A stretch of 64,000 nucleotides of DNA from Haliotis asinina (Eukaryota; Mollusca; Gastropoda; Lepetellida; Haliotidae), in the NCBI RefSeq assembly GCF_037392515.1, contig NC_090295.1, forward strand, positions 14,031,001-14,095,000, in the 5' to 3' direction. The notes under the pieces were generated by a model, which was given only the letters and a program-made list of their open reading frames with translations, was not told the origin of the DNA and ran no database searches. This document shows, in pieces, positions 46,930 through 58,853 of this stretch. Numbering within the stretch: the first letter of the stretch is position 1; each line of letters begins with the position of its first letter. Both the position numbers and the translations under genes were made by a program.

Positions 46930-47860
46930 TAAAGGGAAGGAACTCTAATTTCGTCAATCCTTGTACTACACGAATTGTCTCCTCAGGTGAAATAAGCGTG
47001 TTAGCCATAGTTAAATCCCTTTGTTTTTAAACGAGACGACTCCAATTCAAGTGTCCCCTGCATTGATATTTCTCGAATAAAAGGAACGTGAAAGCATATT
47101 CACTCACTCACTGGCTCATACACAACCCAGGCTTGACCATCTTCAGAATTCAGTGGGAAAGTGTTCCCGAAGATTACAATGTCAAATAAGAATGTGATTT
47201 CGAACCATTCTGACAAACCAAACAACGAAATTCCACCAGGAAATATCTGGAAAATAGAACATAGGGGGTACTGTACACCTTTCCACATTGCATTAATTCC
47301 GAAGACGCACATAAAGATATAGATGCCACTACCTTTGTTATAAAAGGTACCACAAGCGTCAACATCATACCGTTGATGGTCAAAGGGAAGGAACTCCAAT
47401 TCCTCAATTGTAATGCAACAGGAGTTTTGTCTCTTGTTCGAGAGGGAAATAACTAAATGGTAAAGTATTTATATTTATTGCACGAATTATTTATTATTAT
47501 TTTATTTATTTAAGCGACGTGAAACCATACTCACTCTTACATGACCAAATCTTAACCATCTTCAGAATGCAAAGGCGAAGTGTTCAGTTTAACAACACTG
47601 GCGTTCTGATGTAAATGTCAAAGGATGTCAAAGGGTCAAAGTTATTATGAATGGTCATGACGGCTTCTTTACAGCTGACAGCGATGAGGTGTAACGAAGA
47701 AATCGCTCTTGATGGTATGAGATAATGGTGTGTACCGCATGCCGTGTGTGGTCAAAGGGAAGGAACTCCTGTACTCGTATTACAAGAGTTGTGTCCCCTA
47801 AATGAAATAACCGTGTTAGACAAATGGTATTCAGTATTTAGAGTTATGTCCCTTTGACTA
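46930..47860. repeat. Diffuse triplicated repeat, ~370-450 bp spacing
   Basis: 'aaagggaaggaactc' followed by related text ('gtgaaataagcgtgttag', 'atgaaataaccgtgttag') occurs at about 46931, 47382 and 47753. The interval text 'gaccatcttcagaat' also repeats (47136, 47556). Diverged tandem copies of one unit; no coding capacity seen. Confidence 0.55.
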
Positions 47861-48164
47861 TGAACGGGCCGGTCTAACGCGTTATAGTCATACAAGTAGT
47901 GTGTAAAAAATGAAGTATACCGACTGAACAGAAAGAACATCACATTGTGCGTGGGTAGCCTTTGAAACCGTACCCCTTCCAGTCTGAACACATTCCACAA
48001 AATACGTAACTTCTGAGATGAGTGCATGTAAAACCTAGTGCACTGGGGTATCTCACTTTGACCGTAGTCGCTGACACGGCTCCTCAGTAGGATACGACGG
48101 GTGAATTAGAAGAAATCTGAAATTTTGTCGTCGCTATCCATAAACCAGCCAGGGCACTTATTCT

Positions 48165-48465
48165 CGAAACGTTCGTAGCCCTAAGAATTCTTAACTTTGG
48201 ACGTAGCCAATGTGTTAAGAATGGGCTTAAGAACTTCGTAGGGCTACGAACGTTTCGAGAATAGCTGGCCAGGCTATTCTCGAAACGTTCGTAAGCTTCG
48301 TTTTCTGCTCGGATGTCACAAGGTGCAGGGAGTTAGTCTAAGATCTCGTAACTTTTCTCGTAGCATACGTACCTCCTATGCAGTAACAAAGAAAGTACGA
48401 ATGCTACGAGAAAAGTTACGAGATCTTAGGCTAACGAGAGCTTTGTGAAACGGGACCCAGAACCT
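48165..48465. mobile_element. Cluster of two nested foldback elements
   Basis: First palindrome 48169-48263: 'tattctcgaaacgttcgtag' and its inverse 'ctacgaacgtttcgagaata'. A third copy of that arm starts at 48275. Second palindrome 48332-48435: 'gttagtctaagatctcgtaa' + 'cttttctcgtagca' and its inverse. The block ends 'gagctttgtgaaacgggacc'. Short, non-coding, foldback-type MITEs. Confidence 0.75.
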
Positions 48466-49774
48466 AATTCTACCCGAGGGTGAGTTCATCATACTGAACA
48501 TTACACTGGGTATGACCAGGGAGGATATATGTAGCGGGAGAAGAAACTTCTCGAAAAGCAGCTGAACGTATGTCTCGGGTCTTTTCGTAACCAGTGTAGC
48601 CAATATGGTGGCAGCGCAGTATTTAAGAATGAGCCTGGTTTGTTTTCAACAGTTGATAAAGTTTGTTGAGTGTTGTAACAACTGAAATCCAACATGTAGA
48701 AGATAGGTTAACTATTTTGTCACTTCAGTTTAAGTCAAATAATTGGTATTAGTGTCCGTATTAGGACAGTAGATTTGTAGTAAAGTTTCAAGTCGGTATG
48801 TTATCGCTCACTGGCTTCTATTCTCGATTCACCGCTAAGACAGACTAAACTGTGCCGATGAAAACTTCTTTCACACATTCGTTTACTTTTTAGAAGGAAA
48901 ACATACCGTTAATTGAAAATGTATTTGCAAGTAATTGTGACAGTTTTATGGCTAATAAAGTGATAGGGTGTAATTGAGGTGTATGAAAAATATGACATTT
49001 CGCCGATCTGTTCTGATCCGCCATTGAAATACTACACGCTGTTTCGCATATACATTTAATTCTTATGAGGGGAATATACTATAAGATGAAATGTGTTTGC
49101 AAATAATGGTGATAGTTTCATAATCTAAAACAAAATGTTAGGGTGCATTTGAGGTGTGTGAAAAATCTGATCTGATTCGCCATTGATGCTTGAGGGTTAT
49201 AGTTCCATAACTTCTTTCTTTCTTTTTGATCTTATTATTTGACAAAACTGTGATAGCTTTACACTTTATATTTGAGGGCAGTGGGACAGTGTCAGTTCAC
49301 ATTTTGTTAACGTCCATTCCATTCCCCGCATGCAATAAGATATCTGAAGTAGTTATTAATGTAAACTAAAATGTCTCAAAGTAGATTTTTAAAAAGCACA
49401 GCTGATGTTAACACGTGTTCTCGCGATATTTTTGCGTTCTTTAACATGTTTTGGGAGGGAAGGGTGTATAATTAATTCTTTCATTCATCCACATATGTAC
49501 TTCTTTCATTTATTCTTTTTCTTTCATCTTTCATTCATTCACATAATTCTTGCTCTTAATTCTTACCACAATTCATTCATTCATTGTAAAATTCCGACTG
49601 ATACAGTAAACTGGCTGAAGTTCTGTTGAACACAACTGAAGTTGCGCTGGGAACGAGCTAAGTCACTGTGTGCGTTGGAGCATAACGAGGCACACGTAAT
49701 TAGTACAAATGGTAAAGAAAGCAAGCGAGTGACCTATCCCTGTTGTAGAGTATCCCTGGTATGACCAACCCGCT
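48466..49774. other. Intergenic, weak promoter-like patch
   Basis: Around 48597 'gtagccaatatggtggcagc' combines a CCAAT word and a YY1-like ATGGTGGC. No gene could be attached to it. CATT-rich short repeats near 49480-49590. Confidence 0.3.
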
Positions 49775-49965
49775 TTACATTGGTCTTCAGCAAACCCATG
49801 CTTCTCGCAAGAAGCGACTAGCGGGATCGGGCTGTTAGGTTCCGTGACTTGGTTCATGCATGTGATTCTATTCCCAACCGCGTAGATAGGTGCTCACGAT
49901 GACCATCACTGGATTGTCAAGACCATAATTGATAATTTACCATCATACAGCTGAGTGTCGCGTTA
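49775..49965 (+). repeat. SINE-A copy
   Basis: 'acattggtcttcagcaaacc', 'gcgactagcgggatcgggct', 'atcactggattgtcaagacc', 'cagctgagtgtcgcgttaca'. Confidence 0.82.
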
Positions 49966-50034
49966 CACAATAAACAGACACAAAGATGGAGGCAGTAGTG
50001 CATTGTCATCAGGATAACGAGTGTTTATTTATTA

Positions 50035-50103
50035 CGAGGGCGAAAATATCATACGAGGTCCTTCGGCATGACGAGCGTATGGTTTAACCACTTGGCTACC
50101 CTT
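50035..50103 (-). repeat. SINE-B fragment (head only)
   Basis: 'ccttcggcatgacgagcgta' and 'ggtttaaccacttggctacc', the inverse of the tRNA-like head; the body is missing. Confidence 0.6.
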
Positions 50104-50452
50104 ATCCACCCAGCCCGAATCACAAGGAAGATATGTTCAGAGACCTCGTACTCGATAATATCTATCTTAAGCACGAACTGCAATACCAGTGTTGTTAATC
50201 TTTGGTATAAACCAGCTTTTCTCTAATTAATATCTTTGTGTCAGAAAAGAGATGTTAGGAACCAAAATCATAATTATGACGTCAAAAGCGATACGGATAG
50301 ATCATTCGTCCAATGAGCTGTAATTCCTTTTGTTGAGTGATGTCTCCCAAATGTCCACCAGAACCAAATGATGATTGAATTACAGATTCGCCATAATAAT
50401 TCAGCTCGGTTTATGTTCCAAATTTCCAACAGTTTCCAAGTTTTAAAGCTTA

Positions 50453-51140
50453 TGTTATAAGGTGAAAATTGCAATCGTATACAAGAAACGATTTATACAT
50501 CTATCACTGAGATTTGCGGTTAGTTCGGCATAACACCAATGCTATTACTATTGGGTAATATATTAAGGGATGGAAAAAGGGAATAAATGTCAAACAACAC
50601 AACAGAATAGATTCGTCAAGTAGCAATTAAAGCTGAGTCACTGATTAGAATTAAGGGAGATTTCCAATCACGAGGTACGACATGAGACCAGGGAATGATG
50701 TAACTTTTAACGAATCAGAGAGATGGTAGATGGTCATGTGACAAGGGTGGAGCAGGCTCGAACACCTTAAAAAGATACCGTCAGCACAAAAAGGTGCGAG
50801 GTGCGGTGCGGGTTGAAGAGACAGTAGAACGCTCACATCCCGAGAGCTTGCCCTACCCTGTCCAGGCCAAGACCAATTGTTATGAAGAGAGGGATCGAGT
50901 AAACCGATGTGAGTATAGAAACTTGTGTTGAGTTATTCACTGTATGCCAGAGTGCCAGTACACGAATGATATGCGCTAGTTAGGAATCCCGGTTGTCAGA
51001 CCAGTTATTCCTAGATGTAGCCCCGGACAGATCAAGCGAGTATGCCACCAGAGCTGGCAGCACCCCCAATAAGGCAGAACGGTCGTCGTAACGGGTAACT
51101 GGTAAGAGGGTTTACTAACACCCAAATCCCAGTTACGACA
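50453..51140 (+). repeat. 5' LTR
   Basis: 688 bp, TGTTATAAGGTG... to ...CAGTTACGACA. Followed by TGG, where a primer-binding site would begin; the matching tRNA was not identified. Confidence 0.95.
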
Positions 51141-51317
51141 TGGTGGAGATGGCGGGTTTTGTCTTGAACAAAATATTTAAGACGTTCCCCTGCATTTGTT
51201 TACACAAGACCGTTCATACCTTTTCATTCGCTCGTACTGACGTTTGACGACTGTAGATTTCTTTTCGCCGTTTGAATATGGTATCTGCAGTATTTTTTCC
51301 ACCCCTCTTGACTTGTA

Positions 51318-52571
51318 ATGTCTCAACCAAATGATTCTGACTTATCGACGTCATATGACAGTACGATCTTTCACCCCATCATTTCTAACATTTTTACTAA
51401 TCCGGCCCGCCTAGGTTTAATACAGCCACCGTTACGATCTTCCACCCCCCAGGATCCCCAGAATCTGCCTCCATCTGACGCTTCGGGCTCAGTTCCACCT
51501 GTTCTTCAAAACTTTCCTCATTCTGTTTCTCAGGACTCCCTCTCATCCCTTTCTCAGGAGGATTTAGAATCTTCAAGTTCCTCTACACATTTGGCAGATG
51601 TAGATATACTTGTAAGTTCCAATTCTGAATTCACGATGGGCGATTCCACTTTAATGCCAGAACATTTTACAGGTAAAGATAGTTCTCATGCTGAGGAATG
51701 GCTTGATCGTTTTCTCCATTTTGCTAATTTCAAACAATGGAATCACGTTCAGAAAATACAGGTTTTCCCACTCTTTTTAAAGGATTCGGCATACTTGTGG
51801 TATAAAGACGTGCTGCAGACATCAGACAATGAATTCATTCTGTTTGACGAAGTCCAAAAGTTGTTTAAGGACAAATATGTCCACCCAACCGATCGATGAT
51901 CTCTGCTCGAAAAGTTTGGATCACGTAAATTATTACCAACTGAAACCATAGATGTGTATTTGGCAGAATTAACAGAGACAGCTAGTCTGTTAGGTAAGAC
52001 AGAAACGGACATACTGGACGCATTTGTTAGGGGACTGGATGATAGTACACGGCAACACGTGCTAATGAAACAGCCTAAAACTCTCAATGACGCTGTTTCA
52101 TTTGCGCGGCTTGCTCGATCGATATTACCTCAGGGAAAACAGGACCAGGGAGTGAGCACGGCAATCGATACTCTGAGAGAACAGATTGCTGCTCTATCGG
52201 CGAAACTGACCCCGTCGCCACGGGTCAATACTTTTCAGTACCAACAGGACAGGCGCTCCAAATCTGCCAGCCCACCCAACAGGTATCCATCAGGACCGCC
52301 CCAGCCACCACACCCTCAGTTTTGGCAACAGTCATCTCCAGAGCCATACTATCAACGGAGACAACAGCCCCTTCCCCAAAGAAACAACTTCAGACAGGGA
52401 CGCAACATGGGCCGGAACCAGCAATGCTATCGATGCGGAGGTGAGTATGTTTTTTCTCATGCTGATAAGTGTCCGGCGCGAAATGCGAAATGTCATTTTT
52501 GTCAGAAAGTGGGACATTTTCATCAGGTATGCAGGGCTAGGAGTCGATCAAACACTATCCAACGTCAATAG
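51318..52571 (+). other. gag part of the LTR element
   Basis: Ser/Pro-rich N-terminus, then a Ty3-type capsid region (HAEEWLDRFLHFANFKQW, FVRGLDDSTRQHVLM), a basic Gln/Pro-rich linker, and two Cys/His knuckle-like clusters near the end (CYRCGG and CHFCQKVGHFHQVC), the nucleocapsid. Part of a broken element. Confidence 0.85.
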
Positions 52572-52599
52572 CAATTACAGTCTCGATCACGTAGTTCTC

Positions 52600-55500
52600 A
52601 ACTTCGAAATTAAAGTCGCCACATCCTTCTGCCCCATCTTTCAATGAACGCCCATCTCCTTTTTTCCAAGTAACATCAAAGGTTGATAACAGGCATAGGA
52701 TACATGTCATATTAGGAGACCAACTGATTTCTTCTATAGTGGATTCTGGTGCTGCTATTAGTGTCATAACCTTAGATGCATTTAATGCGTCAGGTTTAAG
52801 AAACAAAATTTCTATTCAACAATCAGATGTTATATCACTTCAAGGAATAGGTTCTACTGTAGTCCCGGTCATAGGACAAGTTCTACTTCCCATCACAATT
52901 GGTAGTTTTCAAACAGAACACTGTTTTCAGGTTGTTACAACGTTAGCGTCGCCTATGTTCTTAGGTTTAGACTTTTTGACCCAACAAGCTGCAATTCTGA
53001 ATTATCAATCTTTCACATTGACCCTTCAAAATGGGTTAACAGTAGTTCCGGTTTGGTCACATAATAGTGAGCCCCTTCCTATTCTGGACCATCCCAAAGA
53101 ATCTGAACAGATACCGGTTCGTTCATTGACGGCTGTCACCATTCCCCCTCAATCTGAAATTATTTTTCCAGTTTATGTGAGTGGATTCCCGTCTGATCAT
53201 GTAGGCATATGTGAACCTAACCCTCTCTTAGCAGAAACACATCAGGTCTTAGGAGCTCGTTGCGTTGTTTCCGCAACTCCTGGAAAATCTGTGTACCAAA
53301 TAATCAATACTAATGCTTATGCTGTAGAGATCCCCAAAGGTCATGAAGTAGCTCATTTTACCATTGTCCCGTCAGAGGAAATTGCGCCTATGCAGTCATC
53401 TGCCTCACACAAGGAGGAACCGCCCCTTTCGCAATCTGAAATTGATGCAAGGTTACGTGATTTGAATATTGATTTTTCGGCATCCCCTCTGTCCCAGGAA
53501 CAACAGGTTAGGCTTGGTCAACTGTTAGCCAAGTATCGGGATTGCTTTGCTATTAATCTCTCGGAGATAGGTTTGAATGATTCTGTACAACATAACATTG
53601 ATACAGCAGATGCCCCACCGGTGAGACAACGGTTTTACCGTACTAATCCTGCAATGCGTGCAGAGATAGATCGTCAGGTTCAGGAATTAGTAGACTTAGG
53701 CATTTGTGAACCAGACCATACTAGCCCCTGGGCCTCTCCTGTTGTTATGGTACCTAAAAACAGCCCAAAGGTTCCCCTCCATCTTGGCGACTAGCGGTAG
53801 ACTACAGAGTTGTAAATTCACTCTGTCGGCCAGTAGCGTTTCCAATGCCCAGACTAGAAAATGTTCTTGATGTCCTAGGTACATCCCATGCCCAGTTTTA
53901 CACAACTACTGATTTGGCATCAGAGTATTGGCAGATAGCTTTAAATGAGGACAGTAAGCCTAAAAGTGCTTTTGTGACAGCTAGTGGCACCTACCATTTC
54001 AATCGTATGGCCTTTGGTCTGGCCTCTGCACCAGCCACTTTTCAAAGATTGATTAATGACGTTTTCCGCAATCTAAATTGGCGTAAAACAATATGTTATT
54101 TGGATGATGTATTGTGCTTTTCCCGAGATTTTGACACCCATCTGAAAGATCTAGAAGAGGTTTTCTTGTGCTTGCGCAAAGCAAATTTAAAAGCGAAGCC
54201 ATCCAAGTGCCAGTTTGCGAAATCATCTGTTGCATATTTAGGCCATATTTTTTCACAAAATGGTGTACAAGTTGATCCAGAGAAAACTAGCGTGATAGCA
54301 AATTTCAAGACCCCCAAAACACCCAAGGAAGTCAAAAGTTTCCTCGGTATAGTAGGATTTTATCGCCGTTTTATTCAGGGCTTTTCAAAAATAGCTGCTC
54401 CTCTGCACATCCTGATACAAAAGGACAAACCATTTGTATGGACCGACGCCCAGGAAAACGCATTTCAAACCCTTAAGTCGGCTTTACTCAAATCGCCAAT
54501 CCTAGCGTTTCCGGATTTTGACAAACCATTCATTCTGTACACTGATGCGAGTGATGAGGCTTTAGGCTGCTTATTAGGTCAGAGAGATGGAAATGGCAAG
54601 GATGTAGTCATTACTTACAGTGGTCGTGCTTTATCTAAAGCGGAGAAAAACTATGGAATAACAGAAAAAGAATGTTTGGCAGTCGTGTCGGGAATTAAAC
54701 ATTTCCAGGTATATCTGACACACGCTCCATTTACGGTTGTGACAGATCACAGGGCTTTACAATATTTGAACGACAATAAGGACCGCTCAGCTAGGTTGAG
54801 CCGCTGGTCACTTTTGTTGAGTGATTTCACTTTCACCGTTCAATATCGACCCGGCAAGAAGTTAGGTAATGCGGATTTTGTATCCCGTTTGCCGCATCCA
54901 GAATGCCCACCTGACTCAGATGACCCACTTTCTGATATTCCCTATCTATTTGCCACCGACGTGCATCGTGTATGCAACGCTGCCTCTCCCTCGCCGGACA
55001 GCGATAGCGATCATTCAGTTATCACTACACATGAGGATTCATCAGACTTGTATGACAAAGACATTAGCAATAATCCTCTTAGTGTAATTCCAGAGTTTCA
55101 GGGAGATTATTCAATAGCACAAAGACAATATGATGACCCTGAGCTCAAACCATTGATTGACTGCATTAGGTCTCATGCATTTACCAAGGATGACAAGACT
55201 ACTCGTGCACTGTTGTTACAAAGTCAGGATTATGTCATTGATGATGATATACTATATCATTTGTATGCGCCGCCTGGACCCGGCCATAGAAAAGACAGAA
55301 TTATTCGTCAGTTAGTGATTCCTAAATCTTTGATAAACAGTGTTCTCCAATCATATCATGATAGTTTGTTAGCAGGACATGTTGGTATTGATAGGACATT
55401 CAATGCTATTAGACAGAAATACTACTGGTCCCACATGTTGGATGACATAAAGCAATACATTATGTCATGTACGGCCTGTCAAGTCAATAAACGTGATTTT

Positions 55501-56748
55501 CACAAGAAACCTGCTCCATTACAACCCCTACCTGTCCCAGGTAAATTATTTGATCGGGTACAAGCTGATTTCTTGGGACCATTATCGACTACGAAAGCAT
55601 CACACCGGTACATCTTTTTGTTGACTTGTGCATTTTCGCGATGGAGTGTAGCCATCCCTCTTTCAACACTGGAAGCGGCAGAGGTGGCTCAGACATTCTA
55701 CTCCAAGTATATTTGTGTTTATGGAATCCCAAGAGTGCTATTAACTGATAATGGTACTTCCTTCACCAGTAAGCTGTTTACTGCAGTGTGTTCAATATTA
55801 GGGATCGAAGCTTTGAAAACTAGTAGTTACCATCAGCAGACTAATGGAGCTTGTGAGAGACTGAACTCATTCATTATGCAAACGCTCCGTATGTTTATCA
55901 ATGATAATCAAGACAATTGGGATGATCTCCTCCCTAGTGTTATGTTTGCGTATAACACTAGCCCAGCAACACAGAGTACGGGATTTTCCCCATATTTCCT
56001 CCTGTTTGGTCAAGAATGTTCAGTGCCCATTGATGTTGAATTACAGTCAAGTGAACCTCTTCCACAAACAATTAAACAAAGACTTGATGCTATTTTACAT
56101 CATGTGGAGGTTACTAGACAATTGGCACGCACCAATTTACAACAAGCACATGAGAAAGCTAAGTGTTATTATGACAGGAATACCTCAAACCCTATTTTTC
56201 AGCTGGGAGACAAAGTGTGGCTCCACGCAACCGCGCGTGTTGTGGGTAAATGTCGAAAGTTAGGACAGATTTTTCATGGACCTTTTTACATTGCTGATGA
56301 ATTGCCCCACTTTACGTACAAACTGCGTCGTTGTGATGACCATAGATTACTTAAAGTGCCTGTCCACGCGAACCGCTTGAGAAGATTTGTCAATCCTAAG
56401 GAGAGATTAACTAACGTCATTCCTCGTACGCAAACTGACATGCCCCTTAATCAGTCTCAGCTTGATGCGTCTGAGTCGGACACAGACGTGACGAACACCG
56501 CGTCACAGCAACAGTCAGCAAAACAGACAAAAGATTCTACTTTTGATTTACACGATGATGATGTCTTCATTGTTAAACGAATCTTGGCTCACAAACTGGT
56601 TAATGGTGAGAAATACTACAAAATCCACTGGGAAAATTTCTCGGTGCAAGAAGCAACATGGGAACCTGAATCCAATATCCCACAAAGCTTAATTCGCGAC
56701 TACATGATTCATAAATCATTGCGGAAAAAGAAGAAGCGCAAGCATTAG
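52600..56748 (+). other. pol part: protease, RT, RNase H, integrase, chromodomain
   Basis: Order shown by motifs: aspartic protease DSGAAISV; reverse transcriptase with YLDDVLCFS; RNase H (LYTDASDEALGCLLG); the H2C2 zinc finger and catalytic core of integrase (LLTDNGTSF; SSYHQQTNGACERLN); and a C-terminal chromodomain (VKRILAHKLVNGEKYYKIHW, ATWEPESNIPQ). This order is that of Ty3/gypsy elements with a chromodomain. Part of a broken element. Confidence 0.9.
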
Positions 56749-57977
56749 CGTGTGCAATACAGTTTCGCAGCGCCTACAGTTTGTTTGATTTATTAATATA
56801 TTTTGTTCCTTTTTCAGTTTGCCACAGCAATATCAAGTTGGAGAGGGCCCCTCTAATATTGATTTTTGCATGTGTTTTATTGCAGGAAAATACCTAGTTG
56901 ATGCTATATACATGGAGCACAGCTCATATCGATACATGCTATAGATCATTCATTCATTATAATGTTACATATGTCATTGTCCCAAGGTAACAAGACAACA
57001 GAAATGTTTCCATATATTGATGTATGTATTGTCTTGTCAAATGTCTTGTTGTGCACATTCAGAGTACTTGGACTACATACAGTCACATGTTGGTTGATGA
57101 TGAAAAATATATTCCTGTACACGGATTATGATTAATGACCAAACGTTGTTAAGGTTTGGGTCACGTCGCATACTACTACTTGATGAATACATTCCCGAGT
57201 TACTGACCACAAACGTGTAGGTCAAGTTACATATAGTCCTACTATTTGTCCGCGAACGATTATAAATCGTGTTGTCCAGAAGAGACGTTGTACATATTCG
57301 CGGACTATTACAAAGCAATTCGCTATGTGCGTATACAGGTGCAAAAAGAAATGAACTACGCTATACAGAGCTCTGACGATAGTGCGTTGCGCGACGATTC
57401 AGTATACTGACAAATCCGATGATATTCCGTGCGAACTACAGTGAAATCGATGTTTTCAATAAAAAACGGTGCAGTACGTTGATGTGCAGTGAAATACAGT
57501 GGAATGCGTTGATATTCAATGAAATACGATGAAATACTATGTCGCTCAATGAAAGACGGTGATGAACACAGAATTACAGTTACACGACTCGAGAGAAGTC
57601 AAGAAAAGTCTGTGTTCAATGATTCTATTATGCTTACATACATATATTCTGTGATGAAGAAATCTTTGCATGAAACAAAATGTTGTTGAATGTTGTTTGT
57701 TCGCATGCATCTTGGTGGGACACTACTGTTACTTCTGTGTGACGATTATTAACATTTTAAATACTGTAACATTAGATTTACTATTCCTGGTAGCAGATAT
57801 AAGGTGAACGTACTTTCACTGTGACTATTTTTCCAATCCATGGAATTTCCTAATAATACTATTAATAACATATATCATTTTCTTTTACATTTCTGTTTAT
57901 GATTCATGGTTGACTTTCTTTGATTTTTTTTAGCAACAAGAACTCTTCGACGACCAGTTTGGGTCTTGTTTACTCTC

Positions 57978-58853
57978 ATGGCGCTTGTCAGCATCCAACT
58001 CCAAGTTGCTTCTGTTCATACAGAACTTCGACTGCCATGGGGAGTCGTCTTCGTTCATACGTCGCGTATTGACATTGCCCAAAATAAATGGGTTCATGTA
58101 TTTAAATACCAAATGCCAGATTTGGTGGGTATGGGCAATAGACCCAACTACCAAAATCTATGTGGTGAATATTCATTACTGGCTCTTTTGGATTTTCTAG
58201 AACGGGAATTTGCTTTCCCTGCCTGCCATTTTATACGTCATATCGATACCACCTTCCCGCTAAACCACACTTTTATCGGCCATCTGGTTGACAATACGCG
58301 CCGTGGGTACCAAAGATGGTCGCATCAATCCTCTTGCGTTTTCTGCAGAAAGTCTATTCCTTTCGTAGCAGGCCCAACCTTTAACATTTTACCGCTCCCC
58401 TGTTGCTATGCAACCATTCATAGGGGCTGCGCTGACCGTTTTCGGGCCTTATCCTCGGTGCCGGGAGATATCCCATACATATATTGTCCTGACTGTGGTA
58501 CTCCGTACCTTAATGGGCGTGTGGTCCTCACCCACATTGTCAGGTCAATGCCACCTTTGCGTCTTCGTTGTTTAACACAACATCAGTTGGCTCCCCGCCC
58601 AGCCAGTGCACCGCCTCTAATTTCTTCTCCTTCAGAGCCCACTATCTCTCCACTTTCTCCTTCCAACCTTTCACTCATACACCCACCGCGGTCCCCACGT
58701 CACCACGAGGATTCCTCGGACGGTGGGTGGTTATCGAGCGGGTCCGACGAGCCTACCCGTCGCTCAAATCTACCTGCTCAACCGAATTCACCAGCAGTAT
58801 CCTCTGAATCAGAATCATATCTAGACTATCCACACGTGTCCAGAGCAGCCTAA
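57978..58853 (+). CDS. Extra ORF of the LTR element with RING-like Cys/His cluster
   Basis: A 291-codon frame in the envelope position, about 1.2 kb after pol. An acceptor-like T-rich tract ending in AG (about 57933) suggests expression from a spliced RNA, as LTR elements often do for a third ORF. The N-terminus is hydrophobic (MALVSIQLQVASVHTELR). Residues ~120-175 hold C-x2-C (CVFC), CCYATIHRGC and C-x2-C (YCPDC), resembling a RING or RING-like zinc finger. The remainder is Ser/Pro-rich. There is no transmembrane helix or fusion-peptide-like stretch after the N-terminus, so it does not look like an envelope protein. Function unknown; ubiquitin-ligase-like activity is conjecture. Confidence 0.6.
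   Translation: MALVSIQLQVASVHTELRLPWGVVFVHTSRIDIAQNKWVHVFKYQMPDLVGMGNRPNYQNLCGEYSLLALLDFLEREFAFPACHFIRHIDTTFPLNHTFIGHLVDNTRRGYQRWSHQSSCVFCRKSIPFVAGPTFNILPLPCCYATIHRGCADRFRALSSVPGDIPYIYCPDCGTPYLNGRVVLTHIVRSMPPLRLRCLTQHQLAPRPASAPPLISSPSEPTISPLSPSNLSLIHPPRSPRHHEDSSDGGWLSSGSDEPTRRSNLPAQPNSPAVSSESESYLDYPHVSRAA

Noticed and set aside
51318-56748. Treating the gag and pol stretches as host retroviral-like genes
   Set aside because: They lie between matching LTRs with a target repeat, so they belong to the mobile element.
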